Shown: piece after piece, positions 22,376 through 33,224 of the stretch
How positions within the stretch are numbered: the stretch's first letter is position 1
How the letters are laid out: the number at the start of each line of letters is the position of its first letter
Position numbers and translations under genes: made by a program
Notes under the pieces: model-generated
The model's database searches: none
Seen by the model: the letters and a program-made list of their open reading frames with translations, nothing else
Told to the model about the DNA's origin: nothing
NCBI RefSeq assembly: GCF_000192795.1
Contig: NW_007360635.1
Location: 2,759 to 66,758 of the forward strand
Length of the DNA: 64,000 nt
DNA from: Vavraia culicis subsp. floridensis
Taxonomy: Eukaryota; Microsporidia; Pleistophoridae
Direction of reading: 5' to 3'

Positions 22376-23834
22376 CATCATTCGACAGTGTTCATTGCCA
22401 TATGTGATTGACTCACGAGCAGTGTGCAATAGAATGACAACACAATTTGCAGTACGTGTCAGTGGCGCGAACGTGTAATCACGCACTACCATATCATGCT
22501 TTGTAGCTCGCAATTCTCGCTTCGATAAATCATTAAGAACTCGCAGCGGGCTCGTCAAGAGATAAAAACCGACGGTCGAAAGGCCAGCAGACTTTTCATC
22601 ATCTGTGACCGGTCCACAGCCTGGTTGGTGCATCGTGCAATCGCATTCAGCACACAAAAATAAAAATTACTAAGCGATAATCGTGCACATCAAGCGCAGA
22701 CATGAGTAGAAACTAACAAACATCAGACAATAGAACGGTATGCACGCTTCGCTCAACGAACAACGGCGATTGGTGTTTATATAAGAGAATATAGATCAAC
22801 ACAATCATGAATAAGATTCAGCGAGCGTGCAATGGTGCATACACACCAGGTTTGAAGATTAACAGGTAGATCCAAACTGTATTGCGAGCGCTTTTACTCA
22901 ATTATCGCGTGTTCTTAAACTGGATGACAGCTCATAAGGTCTTATACATGTGAAAATATGCGTGATTTGTACCTATCAGGCATACCAAGAAACATAACAA
23001 ATAAGTACAGAAATCAAACTTTCAGCACATAATTGTTGTGACACTGCTAATACAACATGCAGGCAATCAGTCGTTTTACCACTTCTAGTCTGTAAATGGC
23101 TGTAATAGATAACCTAAATTTATTTATCTCCATTCTATAAGTTAACAAAAAGGATCACAATATTCGTACATAGCACTATTATCCGTTTCAAATAGTGTAG
23201 TAACACAGGAGATGTAATGGAACAGGTGATCAGTATTGCATTTGTGTTTATCATGGTGTGTGCATTCAGACATACTTATCATGGGATAACTATGTAGCAA
23301 GACTGGTGTGTTATGGTGGTCAAATTGGTAGATTAGCATGTCTTGGCTTCCAGGCACAGGAGACAGATTTATATGAGGATGAGAGATCTGAGCTGATGGG
23401 TTTGGCAATGTATTGAGTTCGTGGTATCACAGGGATGAACAGTAAACAGTTGCTTTAGATCATATTTGTGGAATGGATAGTACATATGTGGATAAATATT
23501 TGACCAAAATCACACAGGAATCAGACAGCTTTTATCGTGTGGAGGGGATGCCATCTACCAGATGAACGAAATGAGATCCAGTTTCAAATCCAAAAACTGA
23601 TGATCAGCCTGAACGTAACAGACGAAAAGACTGACGCATGCACCGTTTCGTGAGCTAGATGCCCAGCTGGGGATCCTCAACTAAATACATGTGTCCAATG
23701 GCTGTATGCGTTTCAAGATATTTGTTAAAAGATGCAATGCGCATGTTGAGGATAATAACAAATCCGTTGGGAATAAAAACATGCTATCGCATTGGTTGTT
23801 ATGCCCTTTTCATGGCAACTTCGCTAATTCTTCA
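22376..23834 (+). mobile_element. Repeat A, copy 2 (may extend to 24161)
   Basis: Inverted copy of 11394-12852. The left border is sharp at 22376, immediately after the truncated Sec23 frame. The right limit of the verified match (23834) is set by the assembly gap in the other copy; the element may run to 24161, where repeat B begins. No long intact reading frame exists. A segment around 23700-23780 reads RFKIFVKRCNAHVE then SVG, loosely like the Helitron initiator block (Y.L.K.YNAHINVE...S), in a context with several stops. No Helitron TC or CTRR ends and no terminal inverted repeats are visible. Confidence 0.75.
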
Positions 23835-24161
23835 CAAGGTACAAACAAGCTTGCTCTGCTGACAAAATGAGGATGGTATAAGCGCACAGAGACGTATACA
23901 ACGATATTATAAGTATGCTGAACAAAGCAAGCACAAAAATCAATGTTTATTTTCCACCTAGCATTGCTACATGATGTAAATTTCAACCACAATTTTGTAA
24001 ATTTTTGGCGTCCTCGCAAACAAGTAATAAATGGTGATGAGTAAGAATAACCAGCAATAGCTGAATTTTTGGTGTTTGATTACATTAATTGCATGACCTG
24101 GAACAGTCAACCACATAACAATAATCTGTGACTCTTCTTTTGTTCAATTCTACTCATGTTT
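23835..24161. other. Sequence between repeats A and B
   Basis: AT-rich and without a gene. It may belong to repeat A, but the matching part of copy 1 lies in the N gap so this cannot be tested. Confidence 0.5.
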
Positions 24162-24594
24162 TCATAAGCATATCTTCATTGCTTCAGTAGCTATTTCTGG
24201 GTTTGTTTCGCATGCTAGCGCATCAAAATGTTTTTTAGTGATTAATTAAATTTTCACAGCGGTACCAAAAATGAATATTTTCCGAAAACTGCACAAATCG
24301 CAGATATCAAACAAATTGATTGTTATTCGGTCAAAAACACCATAAATAACATGAGAACGAAAATGCGACTCTTGTCAAAACAATTCATATTTATTAACTC
24401 ATTTAACAGTATATTAAATGAGAAGAACCATGAGGTGTTGTAGAGACAAGTGCTCTAAGTACTCCCAAAGCCATTCAACTCAATTTGTTAGTATTTCTAT
24501 ATTTGTTGGTCAATCAAAGCTAGCATTTCATCTCCAAACACAGAACGGTTCATCGATCAGCGTGCCAAAATATAACGATAATATAAAAACAGCA

Positions 24595-24598
24595 CCCC
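24595..24598 (+). promoter_or_regulatory. CCC-type motif of AIG1-like gene copy 1
   Basis: CCCC four bases before the ATG; the same bases occur at 35128-35131 in the inverted copy, so both genes retain their start signal. Confidence 0.5.
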
Positions 24599-24602
24599 AC
24601 AT

Positions 24603-25316
24603 ATGATCCGGTCTGCCGTATTGTTTCTTGGATGCTTTCTAATCATATTTGGGATTGTGGATTGTTTATCATCGGTGGAATACAAGAGCTATGTGAGAGC
24701 GAATGGAGCGGCACGATACGTGTACCTCACAAATATATGTGCATACGTATCGATAGTGTGCTTTACGTTCGGACTGATCCTCAGAATCGGCAAAGTAATA
24801 ACAGCCAAAAGATATTTTTTTGCCAGACTCACGACACTTAGGAAGCAACTCGTGCTCCGAAGGTGCTACGTTTCGGTGCTGCCCTTCATGCTAACGGTAA
24901 ACTCGACGGTCATGTCTGGATATTGGTATCTCTTCTTCACCGATCAGGACTCTATCGTAACAAGGGAACCGGGTACGGATCACAAACCGAACACATTCAT
25001 AAATTTGTGCAAGCACTTTGTCCCGTGGATCGTTACACTAATTGAGGCACTCTTCGTGCGTGCCCGGTACACGGTTCGTACTTTTGCAGCTGTGGTTGTC
25101 TTCGCAGTGCTTTACTACACGCTGATCCGTACCTACCACGCGCACAGCGGGAAGTGGCCATATAAATTTTTTAACGGCCAGTCGTACACAAAAGTTCTGG
25201 TGCTGGTTTGTGTCTTTGCTCTTGCTGGTCTTGTTATTGCCTATACCATCCTGAAGGTGCACGAGTTTGTGCGTAGGAACTATTTAGACAGGCAAAAGAG
25301 CAACAAACCTGGTTAG
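24603..25316 (+). CDS. FAR-17a/AIG1-like multispanning membrane hydrolase, copy 1
   Basis: 237 aa with about six hydrophobic spans. The pattern fits the FAR-17a/AIG1 family: RYVYLTNICAY corresponds to RWKYLTFLN, NLCKHFVPWIVTLIEAL to NH.MHT..P...LE, and HSGKWPYKFFNGQSY to the conserved W.YPF segment. The two residues known as catalytic in human AIG1 (Thr43 and His134) have counterparts here at Thr43 and His138. AIG1 and ADTRP hydrolyse branched fatty-acid esters in membranes; whether this holds in a parasite is an inference. The start is supported by CCCC at 24595-24598. The gene lies inside repeat B and has a protein-identical partner at 34410-35123 on the other strand. Confidence 0.65.
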   Translation: MIRSAVLFLGCFLIIFGIVDCLSSVEYKSYVRANGAARYVYLTNICAYVSIVCFTFGLILRIGKVITAKRYFFARLTTLRKQLVLRRCYVSVLPFMLTVNSTVMSGYWYLFFTDQDSIVTREPGTDHKPNTFINLCKHFVPWIVTLIEALFVRARYTVRTFAAVVVFAVLYYTLIRTYHAHSGKWPYKFFNGQSYTKVLVLVCVFALAGLVIAYTILKVHEFVRRNYLDRQKSNKPG

Positions 25317-26117
25317 TGAGTCAAATAAAATGCTGCTCTCCACTAATTTCTTCGGTTCTCATGGTGCAGGCATGTTGCCACGTCCGGATCTGCAGCAGCA
25401 AATGTGACGTAATATCGGCGTACCGTCGATGCTAGTGGTCCTTGAATAGGTTTAATGAATCAAAGGGCCGTTTCTCGTGTAAGAGGAAATGTGGTTAACA
25501 CATGTTTGGCGAATAGATGGATCACAATACGTGAAGACAACCAGCCACACGATCTCCTTCGCTGATCCATGAAGTGCTGTGTGTGGTAGTGGATGTGTGG
25601 TTGAGCAAATGTGAGAAGTTGTACGGCCGCTCTGTGTTGTGCAGGGTTCTTCAAAGATCGAGAAGTGCCGGTTCGCTGCAGCGTGTACTAAACGGAGATG
25701 TGGATCAGAGGTGCAGAGCTTCAAATAATATGTTGAGCACTGCTCTGAACAAGGGTCAGCAGCGATTAAACGTAACCAGCACCTTTAAGAAGGATCTGTG
25801 AATTGCCATACAATTCCAATACAGGTCTTATAAAATGAGATGGGGGGTTAATGACCACAGTCAGTCTCAGTGGAGCAGAACGGTGTGTTTGCTTGGATGT
25901 TGCAGCAATGTGAGAGGATAAATAAATGGTGTTGAGCAGAAACAGTTGTGCAAAATATGCCACTGGAGCAAGTGGTAACAGGCCGTGGTCAGAGCAGGAA
26001 CGCAGAGCGTATTTGGCGGGACAGGTGTGTGAGAGGTGGTGTTAAACAAGCCCGTTTGGTATTTGCTGCCAACTATGGTGTGTGTAATATTAAAAGCTGA
26101 CTATTCATGCGCGGCAA

Positions 26118-27552
26118 ATGCTTCCCAAGAACAAATTCGTGTTTGAGAACCGGTACAAGACGAAAGAGCTTAATCTCGTGATGGACAGGCGGAATATTAG
26201 CAGAGATGAGAGGGAGTTCTGTGACGAGATTGAGATGCTGATCGATGCCGAGCATAACGTCAGCGACGGTAATACGGAATGCGGCGACAATTCAGAAAAA
26301 GACGGGAATGAGACCGAGAAGAAGGACGCCGTCGGAATAGGCGGCAATTTAGGAAAGAACGCCAGCAACGCAACCGCAGATGGTACAGGGAATGATGCAA
26401 ATGCTCTTGAAGACGATGTGCGTAGCAGAGCGTGTGATGATGCATGTGGCAAAAGCGATTTATCTCGGGAGGATTCTCTGTGCCAGAAACGGATTGGAGC
26501 AGCAGGCGATGCAGGAACGGAAATTGGCGAGAGAAGCGAGCTGTTCGAAAGCATTGACATAAAGAACATCTTCGAAAGGCGGCCATTCGCGCCACGGTTC
26601 AGCGGGTTGATAAACGGAAATACAACAAAAAGAAGCAGGGACAGGGCATCGCAAGAAGATGCTGAAAAACACGAAAACGGACCAGACCCCGTTAGAAACA
26701 CGGGATGCCCTGTTGAAACGGCAGGCTGCACAGTGTTGGAAAAGTTGCTTCTCGATCTGCCTATTCGCGTACAACGTGATGAAAACCGACAACATGCAGA
26801 AAAACCATCATCTAGACATTCTGGGCAGAGAGCTAGACATGCTCAGAACAGAAAACAAGCGCATCACGGATGTGTTTGTTGCAGAGCTCGGGCGAGTGAA
26901 GAATCTTCTGATCAGTGGAACAGATCACGGTCCGCTGCTCAAAATGGTAGCGGACATGCAGACACGTGTGTATTCGATGGAGAATGCCCTGAAAACAGAA
27001 AACGAGACAGCAAGATGCAGGGAAGAGGCGGCCGGTTTAAGAGATGAACTGCACAGGGCACGAAGTGAGAACGGAAAGATGCGGCACGACAAGCAGTTGC
27101 TGGAGGAAGAATTGAGGGGAAAAGAAACAATGGATGGAATCAGAACAGCAATTGAAACGATTGGAACGGACCTGGCCAGAGCAAACGAGAACCACACGGT
27201 ACAGAGGAATCTTCTGCTCAGAAATATGGACACAAGGAGGGATTTAAAGCGGGTTTATCGGGAAAAAATAAGTCGAGTCTCGCGCGTGCTGGTAGTCCTG
27301 AGAGCAGAATGCAGCAGTTTGCGTGAGCCACTGGCAGATGTGATGAAGCTTGTGGATGGTCTTTGTAAATTAAAAAACGCTGTGTTCAACGAACAGGCAG
27401 TGCGAGATAGAGACGTGATTGCCAGGATGCGAAATGACTACGAGAGTAAAATACGGTGTTTCCAGGATGAAGTAGCACGGTTGAAGAGATCGAGGCGAGA
27501 GAGAAGAAGCAAACCAGACAACTCGGATGTCTGGAACGTGTTTGAGAACTGA
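26118..27552 (+). CDS. Coiled-coil protein gene with apparent frameshift
   Basis: No family recognised. The first frame (26118 to about 26770) encodes roughly 215 residues: a basic start (LPKNKFVFENRYKTKELNLV), an acidic low-complexity stretch with GNTECGDNSEKDGNETEKKD, and IKNIFERRPFAPRFSG near residue 150. From about 26770 a second frame (open from 26659) gives a strong coiled coil to 27552 (ILGRELDMLRTENKRI, ENALKTENETARCREEAAGL, LKRVYREKISRVSRVLVVL, ending DNSDVWNVFEN). Beyond 26770 the first frame looks like noise, and before it the second one does, so one gene of about 475 residues with a shift is likely. The cause could be a sequencing error, a real disruption or programmed shifting. 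GC is clearly above the surroundings. AATAAA lies about 30 bases after the stop. Confidence 0.55.
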
Positions 27553-30065
27553 GCATTTCTTAAGCTCTGATCAACTGCTAATAAATACGGTTAAGGAATG
27601 GTTGTAGAGTTTCGCCAATTGCTGCGCATCCAGCATCAACATTTGAAGGGCGACCGAAGGTTCTCGCGCCAATGTCACGTCGAGCAGCGTGTTATCACCG
27701 TATACACAGCCCACAGCAACGACAAATATCCCGGGGTCTGGCAATGCACAGAACAAGGTGCTGCTGCAGCGTGCTACTTCGTCAGAAGCGATTGCTATCC
27801 CGGATGGTAAGCACGAATAACAGGCGCGTGAACCGGACACTTGGTCCACGAGTCTTTCTGTTTGCCGTCTTCGAAGCCGAGCCAGAAACCCTTTCCTTTC
27901 TGTTCCAGTCACGAGTACACCGTAATGGGCTCTGTGGGCAGCAATTTGCTTCTTCTAAGCTGGCAGAAGAAGAGCGAGACAAAAGCAGGTGAGCAGTGCC
28001 AGACTAACTGCTGCCGCGGTTTTCGCTGCTACGTTGCCGTCCTCGCGCATTGCCCGCCGTTGAAGACCGCCTGACCCGCCCTGAGGCAGGCCACGCCGGC
28101 CACAGCAGACCTGACACGCCATCCACGCACCAACCCGGACATCATCCTTAGGTCAACAAGGGTCCTCAAACAAATACTTATCCAAAATAAACCGGTATAT
28201 GCATAAATATTGCGGTTGATCAACTGGAACAGAGCACACGCTGCGGTACACCAAAGCTCATTCATTACATCAGCACGCAGATAACAAAGTCTCTTCACAT
28301 CATGCCTGGCCTGCACCACAGCACGAGTACGTTTCCATCCACTGCTGTGTCGATCATTTAGTGTGCATCACAGTATACCGGCTATTGCAGCCTTCTGAGC
28401 GCATTTATTGTTTTATGGCATAGCAGCACAGTTCTGTACGAGATGCACAAATATCCACCGCATTTATAGGTGACCTGCACCGTTCTGCTGCCTTTTCTCA
28501 TGCTGTGCGTCCATTTTGTGTGAGGTGCTTTATTCAGAAGTCTATAGCAACGTGTTTCTCGTTTAAAGGCTGAAGAACGCACATGAGCTGATGCTCTTGA
28601 AACAGCAGCGTTAAATTTCCGACGAGAGCTTCCGCAATAGCCACAGTAGAACTTCAGCGATGCGGCAATGCTATCAAAACGCAAATCATTGTTATCTGCT
28701 GCACGACGCGATATTTAGAAGTCTTATGATGTTTATGGGCATACAAACCGCCAATATAGGCTGCAAATGGGTGATTGTCGTAGGCATAGCAAATGCCACA
28801 GCACAAGTAACGAGGCAACTTGGAAAATAATTAACCGTTTGTGAAAGTGAATTGCACGAGCTATCGAAAGGAGCAAAAGACTTGTGCTCCACAAATCGAA
28901 GTAGAGGCACAAAGCTGTTCTTTATTTCGCTTCTGCAGAGATGTGCTCAGCCGTTTTCTGTGGACAATAGGTAGAATATCCGCTTTCTTGCCAACAATTA
29001 ATTTTTGATCCTTGCCATGAAAAGCAGAAGAAGAAAAGGCCAGAAAAAGTAGAGCCATTCAATTGCGAGGTGATAATTAGGTAGTTTTTCAAACAACAGG
29101 ACGGTTACGTCTGAGTATGAACGGTTTTTTCGCGTATAACCATTTTTGTTCTGTTTCATGACGAACTAGCCACTTAGTACAGTTCGTAAAGTTTCCACAG
29201 TGTTGATGACCACACACGACACAGGGAAAGGCTAATTTTGCTCCGACTTCAAATTGTGATGGTTTCGGTGATAATCCGTGTTCAACCTAGGCATCATGGA
29301 TGCGATAGAGTAATTCTATTGTATTTATTGCTTTGTGTTCGTTTTATTGCTGAAACACCCAAAATATTATTGCTGCTCTGGCAAATATTCCTAATTAAAT
29401 ACATGACATGAGAAATGTTCTTTTGCTGCATTATAAACTGTGCAGTCTCTGATCGCACATCTCGAATTATGAGCACATTCGGTGGGAGGTTCGTATAAGC
29501 CGTATCTGTTGCACCATGATGACACGATAAAGCATCAAACACCTATTCTTGATTATTTCCTAGTTCTACACTGCCACGAGAGCAAAACAAATTTTGATTA
29601 ACGCAGAAGGATTGCCTGAACAACAACCGCTTAGCTTCTCAGGTGCTGCAGCACCTCTTGTTCGTCATCATATTATAGCATCTTAATGGCAGCGCGTCGC
29701 TGTTTGAGGAGCTCATGGTTGTGGTGGCTCGAAGCAGTTCCATAATGTTTTCATGTGTTTCATTAGCTTAAATGAGTACATTGGTGATTTATTGTGACCA
29801 ACAATTGCAGCAAATGAAAATTTGCCCGATGCATCCAGTGCCATAAAATAAAAGGCCGTCGCAACTTGAGCTCATGTTCTGCGACTTGCACAAATATGCC
29901 GAACTGACCATCAGGTATCTTTTGCTGTTCACCGCCGAGATCAACGATCAATGCTGCAAACACATGGTTGTTGATTTTCTAGAAGACACTGGTATGGCTT
30001 GCTTTCTAAGTGGGTGTAGAACAGGACAGGTGCTACACCCGCTACCAACTAACACGGGCCAAAGC
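27553..30065. other. Intergenic, 2.5 kb, GC-richer than other spacers
   Basis: No supported gene. Many short open frames overlap on both strands (for example 27571-27912 minus, 28382-28684 minus with a CGYC pair), none recognisable. Possibly decayed mobile or duplicated DNA within the inverted-repeat island. Confidence 0.4.
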
Positions 30066-32705
30066 ATGTCAGAAAGCCAATCTTGCATTCAACGGAATAG
30101 CATTAACTATACGTTGGCAGACCGGACAAGGTCAAATTTCGGGGTGATTTGTGGTAGCAGCAGACCAGACCATAAAAACTACATCGATATTGTCCAGGGC
30201 GGCAGGGACATGATGCTAGAAATTATCAATGTGCCGCTTCCAGAATCTTTATTCCACAAAATAATGTATTCGTCAGAGAAAAACATTCCAGAGTTCACAT
30301 TCGATGATATGTGCCTAATCGCCATGCATCTTTTCCCTTTACAAGATAAAGCCGGAATTATTGTGTATGGGATGTGTGCGCATCTCCAGAAAAATCTCGA
30401 TTTAGTCTGGAGATTGAAAATGTGTGGTGATCGCGCGAGCAAAAATAATCGCAGTGATAAGTTACAGCGCCTTGCAGAGGTTGTGTTCGACGCAAGCGGC
30501 AGCACAAACAGTTTTAGACAGTTAGTGAACTCAAATATCGCATTTGCAATCAAAGATGGCCTGAATGAAACAGCAGAAACAATCGCAAAAGACAATTTGT
30601 CAGGGCATCTGTGCTATTCTGTTGGCCTAAATGAACTCTCAATAGGATTTTTAGTAAAGAACCTGATAATGACGTGCAGCTATCTGATGAACAACGAATA
30701 CATTTTGGTGGAAAAATTCTTTGGTCGTGCCAATGGGTTTTCTCTTGATGTGCAGGTGACAGCAATTGGTATGAGCCTTGAAAAAACCTTCATATCAAAT
30801 GAGATGCTTACCTACCAGCTTATTTTTCTTTCCCAATGTGGGTTTTTAAGCAGTAAAAATATCGCAAACGTAACCCTGGTGTTCAATAGGGTCATGTCGT
30901 GGTTCTATCCGCCACATTTTTTCTATATGGAGAACTTATCCGGTGTAATATGCGACTCTTGCGCGATCGGTTTTATCAACTCAATGCCCGAACATGTCAG
31001 GAATGTGAAGGCTGTGCTTGTGAATCAATCGATGGAGATGATTGATTTCTTTTTTAGAGGCCTTTTGTACCTGAAGTATGCGAATTACGCGTTCAGCATC
31101 GATTTTGTGTTCCCGTGCCACACAAGAACCGTTAAAATTTTGGACTCAGCAATAAAAAAAGGAGCAAATCTCTCGTTCAATGAAGAATGCGAACATATCC
31201 TTGTAAGTAACACAACAGGCTCAATTTATTTATCGAGCATTACGGGCCTCAACGAGGTGGTATTCAAGGAACATCATGAGGCGCTTTTCGAGCTTTGCAC
31301 CAGCAAGGGACTTCTTACGATCAGGCATGCCTATGTTGAGGGAGCGGTATGCTTCTGCACAAAAGCTAGCAAAATAACGCTTGATCATGTCCAACTATTT
31401 CCTGACTCCGAAATGCTATTTTTTAATGAGAATGAGCACATCAGTATCTCCGAATGCGAGGGACTGATGGATTTAACACCCTATATAGGTACAGGGCTGC
31501 ATTTACTCAAACACATGAAAATACGAGTCATACCGATTCGGAACACATCACTAAATCACACGGAACTGTGCAATATCAACATCTACACATCAATCGAATT
31601 GGGAAGTAAAAACAGATCTGTCACATTGCGCAACATAATTACTGAAGGACGTGCACAGGTGGTCATCAGTGGGGCCTGCAACGAAATCGAGATTCATACG
31701 TGCAGCTGTTCGATTGATGTTAGGAAGGTAAAAAGCTTTCATCGAATAATGATATGCTTTGCAGAAAATGAATCTGGTACCGTCGACTTTGTTGGTGAAG
31801 TTGTTGTTTATAAATTGGATGTGCGCAATGTTTATCGAAATTTGCACAAAATTGCGTTGTTGCTGACTCGGTTCAAGAAAATAAAACAACTGCAGTTTAA
31901 AAGCGAATACGGAGTAGAATATTGCGAGAAGAGCAAGCGATCCACCTATGTTGCAGAGTTGTTTGCACCTCGTAAAAAAGCTGCTGGTGGAAATACGGCG
32001 GCTTCTCCAGGACGTTCACGAACAAAACGAAGGGGAGCACAGTCCTCTGTTTCTGCGAAGTCAAATACCGCCGCAAATAAGGAGTTAGGTGTTATGTTGA
32101 GTGCAACAGCCACAAATAGCATCAAAAGGCTGGATTTGACATTTGATGTGATCACACGACACTGTTACAGACATTTCAACAAGCTGCTCAATCTAGAGAT
32201 TCTTAAAGTGGTTGTACAAAACATTTCAGGGGAGTTTTTCGACTCTCTACCGCGAACTATTAAGATGCTCGATATTTCAGAGACTCTCAGGCATGACAAG
32301 AACAGGCTGCCGTGTTGTCAAGTTCGTCATTCATATCCGAATTCAATGCTCAATATGCTGGGTGTTCTGGTGATCGATGAGATTTTTCTACCATACATAT
32401 CTCGCATAAGTCATCTGATGCCTGCTCTCCGGATACTTAAAATTTGTTTTACTGATGAGCTACTACCGGGCTTTCCGGTTCCTTTTGGCAAAAAATTGCA
32501 GGTGCGTAGTTTGATTGTTGAAATTACAGAAAAGTTGACCTGTTATCCAAACATTGCTGTTCTAGAGATTTATTGCAGTTCATTATCGAGGTACATTGAT
32601 TTCGAATCTCTGCGCACCTTTGTATTCATTTCTTCCGATGAATGCATGCAAATCTGTCCCTCATCCCGAAAGATTTTGAGCAGGGAGCAGCGATCAACAC
32701 ATTAA
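30066..32705 (+). CDS. Large lineage-specific protein with leucine-rich-repeat-like C-terminus
   Basis: 879 aa from ATG 30066. The frame is open from 29874, giving at most 943 aa, but the first 64 codons look non-coding and CACCC lies some 25 bases before ATG 30066. No known family was recognised. The first 350 residues are helical and hydrophobic (EFTFDDMCLIAMHLFPLQ, LSIGFLVKNLIMTCSYLMNN). From about 400 to 870, short strands alternate in a beta-solenoid-like rhythm (KLDVRNVYRNLHKIALLLTR, IKRLDLTFDV, NLEILKVVVQNI, RTIKMLDISETL, ALRILKICFTD, NIAVLEIYCSSL), spaced like irregular leucine-rich repeats. A basic, alanine/serine-rich linker occurs near residue 645 (APRKKAAGGN to TKRRGAQSS). There is no signal peptide. 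Large divergent LRR-type families are known to be expanded in some microsporidia; membership is inferred. Confidence 0.6.
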   Translation: MSESQSCIQRNSINYTLADRTRSNFGVICGSSRPDHKNYIDIVQGGRDMMLEIINVPLPESLFHKIMYSSEKNIPEFTFDDMCLIAMHLFPLQDKAGIIVYGMCAHLQKNLDLVWRLKMCGDRASKNNRSDKLQRLAEVVFDASGSTNSFRQLVNSNIAFAIKDGLNETAETIAKDNLSGHLCYSVGLNELSIGFLVKNLIMTCSYLMNNEYILVEKFFGRANGFSLDVQVTAIGMSLEKTFISNEMLTYQLIFLSQCGFLSSKNIANVTLVFNRVMSWFYPPHFFYMENLSGVICDSCAIGFINSMPEHVRNVKAVLVNQSMEMIDFFFRGLLYLKYANYAFSIDFVFPCHTRTVKILDSAIKKGANLSFNEECEHILVSNTTGSIYLSSITGLNEVVFKEHHEALFELCTSKGLLTIRHAYVEGAVCFCTKASKITLDHVQLFPDSEMLFFNENEHISISECEGLMDLTPYIGTGLHLLKHMKIRVIPIRNTSLNHTELCNINIYTSIELGSKNRSVTLRNIITEGRAQVVISGACNEIEIHTCSCSIDVRKVKSFHRIMICFAENESGTVDFVGEVVVYKLDVRNVYRNLHKIALLLTRFKKIKQLQFKSEYGVEYCEKSKRSTYVAELFAPRKKAAGGNTAASPGRSRTKRRGAQSSVSAKSNTAANKELGVMLSATATNSIKRLDLTFDVITRHCYRHFNKLLNLEILKVVVQNISGEFFDSLPRTIKMLDISETLRHDKNRLPCCQVRHSYPNSMLNMLGVLVIDEIFLPYISRISHLMPALRILKICFTDELLPGFPVPFGKKLQVRSLIVEITEKLTCYPNIAVLEIYCSSLSRYIDFESLRTFVFISSDECMQICPSSRKILSREQRSTH

Positions 32706-33224
32706 AGATCTGACCAGGTAGCAGTTGCATGAATTAAGCGGTGGCATGATCACAAGTGATAATTTACGAATCACAAGAGCTTACACCTATCATGTGTGTA
32801 ACATGGTACGTGATTGTCTCTCTCGGTACCAAAATGATTTCTATCGTTGTAATGCATTTTTACCTTGTAGTACGCCTGTAAGATGCGGTGGTGTTGGAGG
32901 TTCGGCACCAAGCAATGCCGATCCACGATTGACTCTGAATTCATGGTCCAATTTGTTCAATTGTCTTTGCCAACTATTTCGCTATGAACTAATTTCTTTG
33001 CCATGGTTGGCGAAATGTGTCCGTTTCAGATGCAACGGTGCATCAATAGCCAAAGATTTCTTCGTACTCGTGTCATATTTTATCTTGCAATGATGAGGAC
33101 CGGTACCTCGTTGTGTACATCACCATCCCCCTGTTACTTCGGGCTAACGCCTCTCATTTTTGAGTATCTCTTCTGCCAGCGTATCCCCTGCCTACCACCT
33201 GGCTAGATACTGTGCAATCGCTCT

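Larger units (their letters stand above)
24162..25849 (+). repeat. Repeat B, left arm of an inverted duplication
   Basis: 1,688 bp matched as reverse complement by 33877-35564 with constant pairing (positions sum to 59726), hence no net indels. A few substitutions occur outside the gene, so the copies are distinct and not a simple assembly echo. Both borders are sharp. No terminal inverted repeats and no flanking target duplications are visible. It carries one complete gene with its upstream signal. Confidence 0.9.

Noticed and set aside
28382..28684. Minus-strand 100-codon frame with a CGYC pair
   Set aside because: Could be decayed transposon DNA, but no second zinc pair or catalytic motif was found.
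29874..30065. Upstream extension of the LRR-like protein (64 codons)
   Set aside because: An equally long frame runs on the opposite strand and the residues show no match to the rest of the protein; ATG 30066 with CACCC upstream is preferred.
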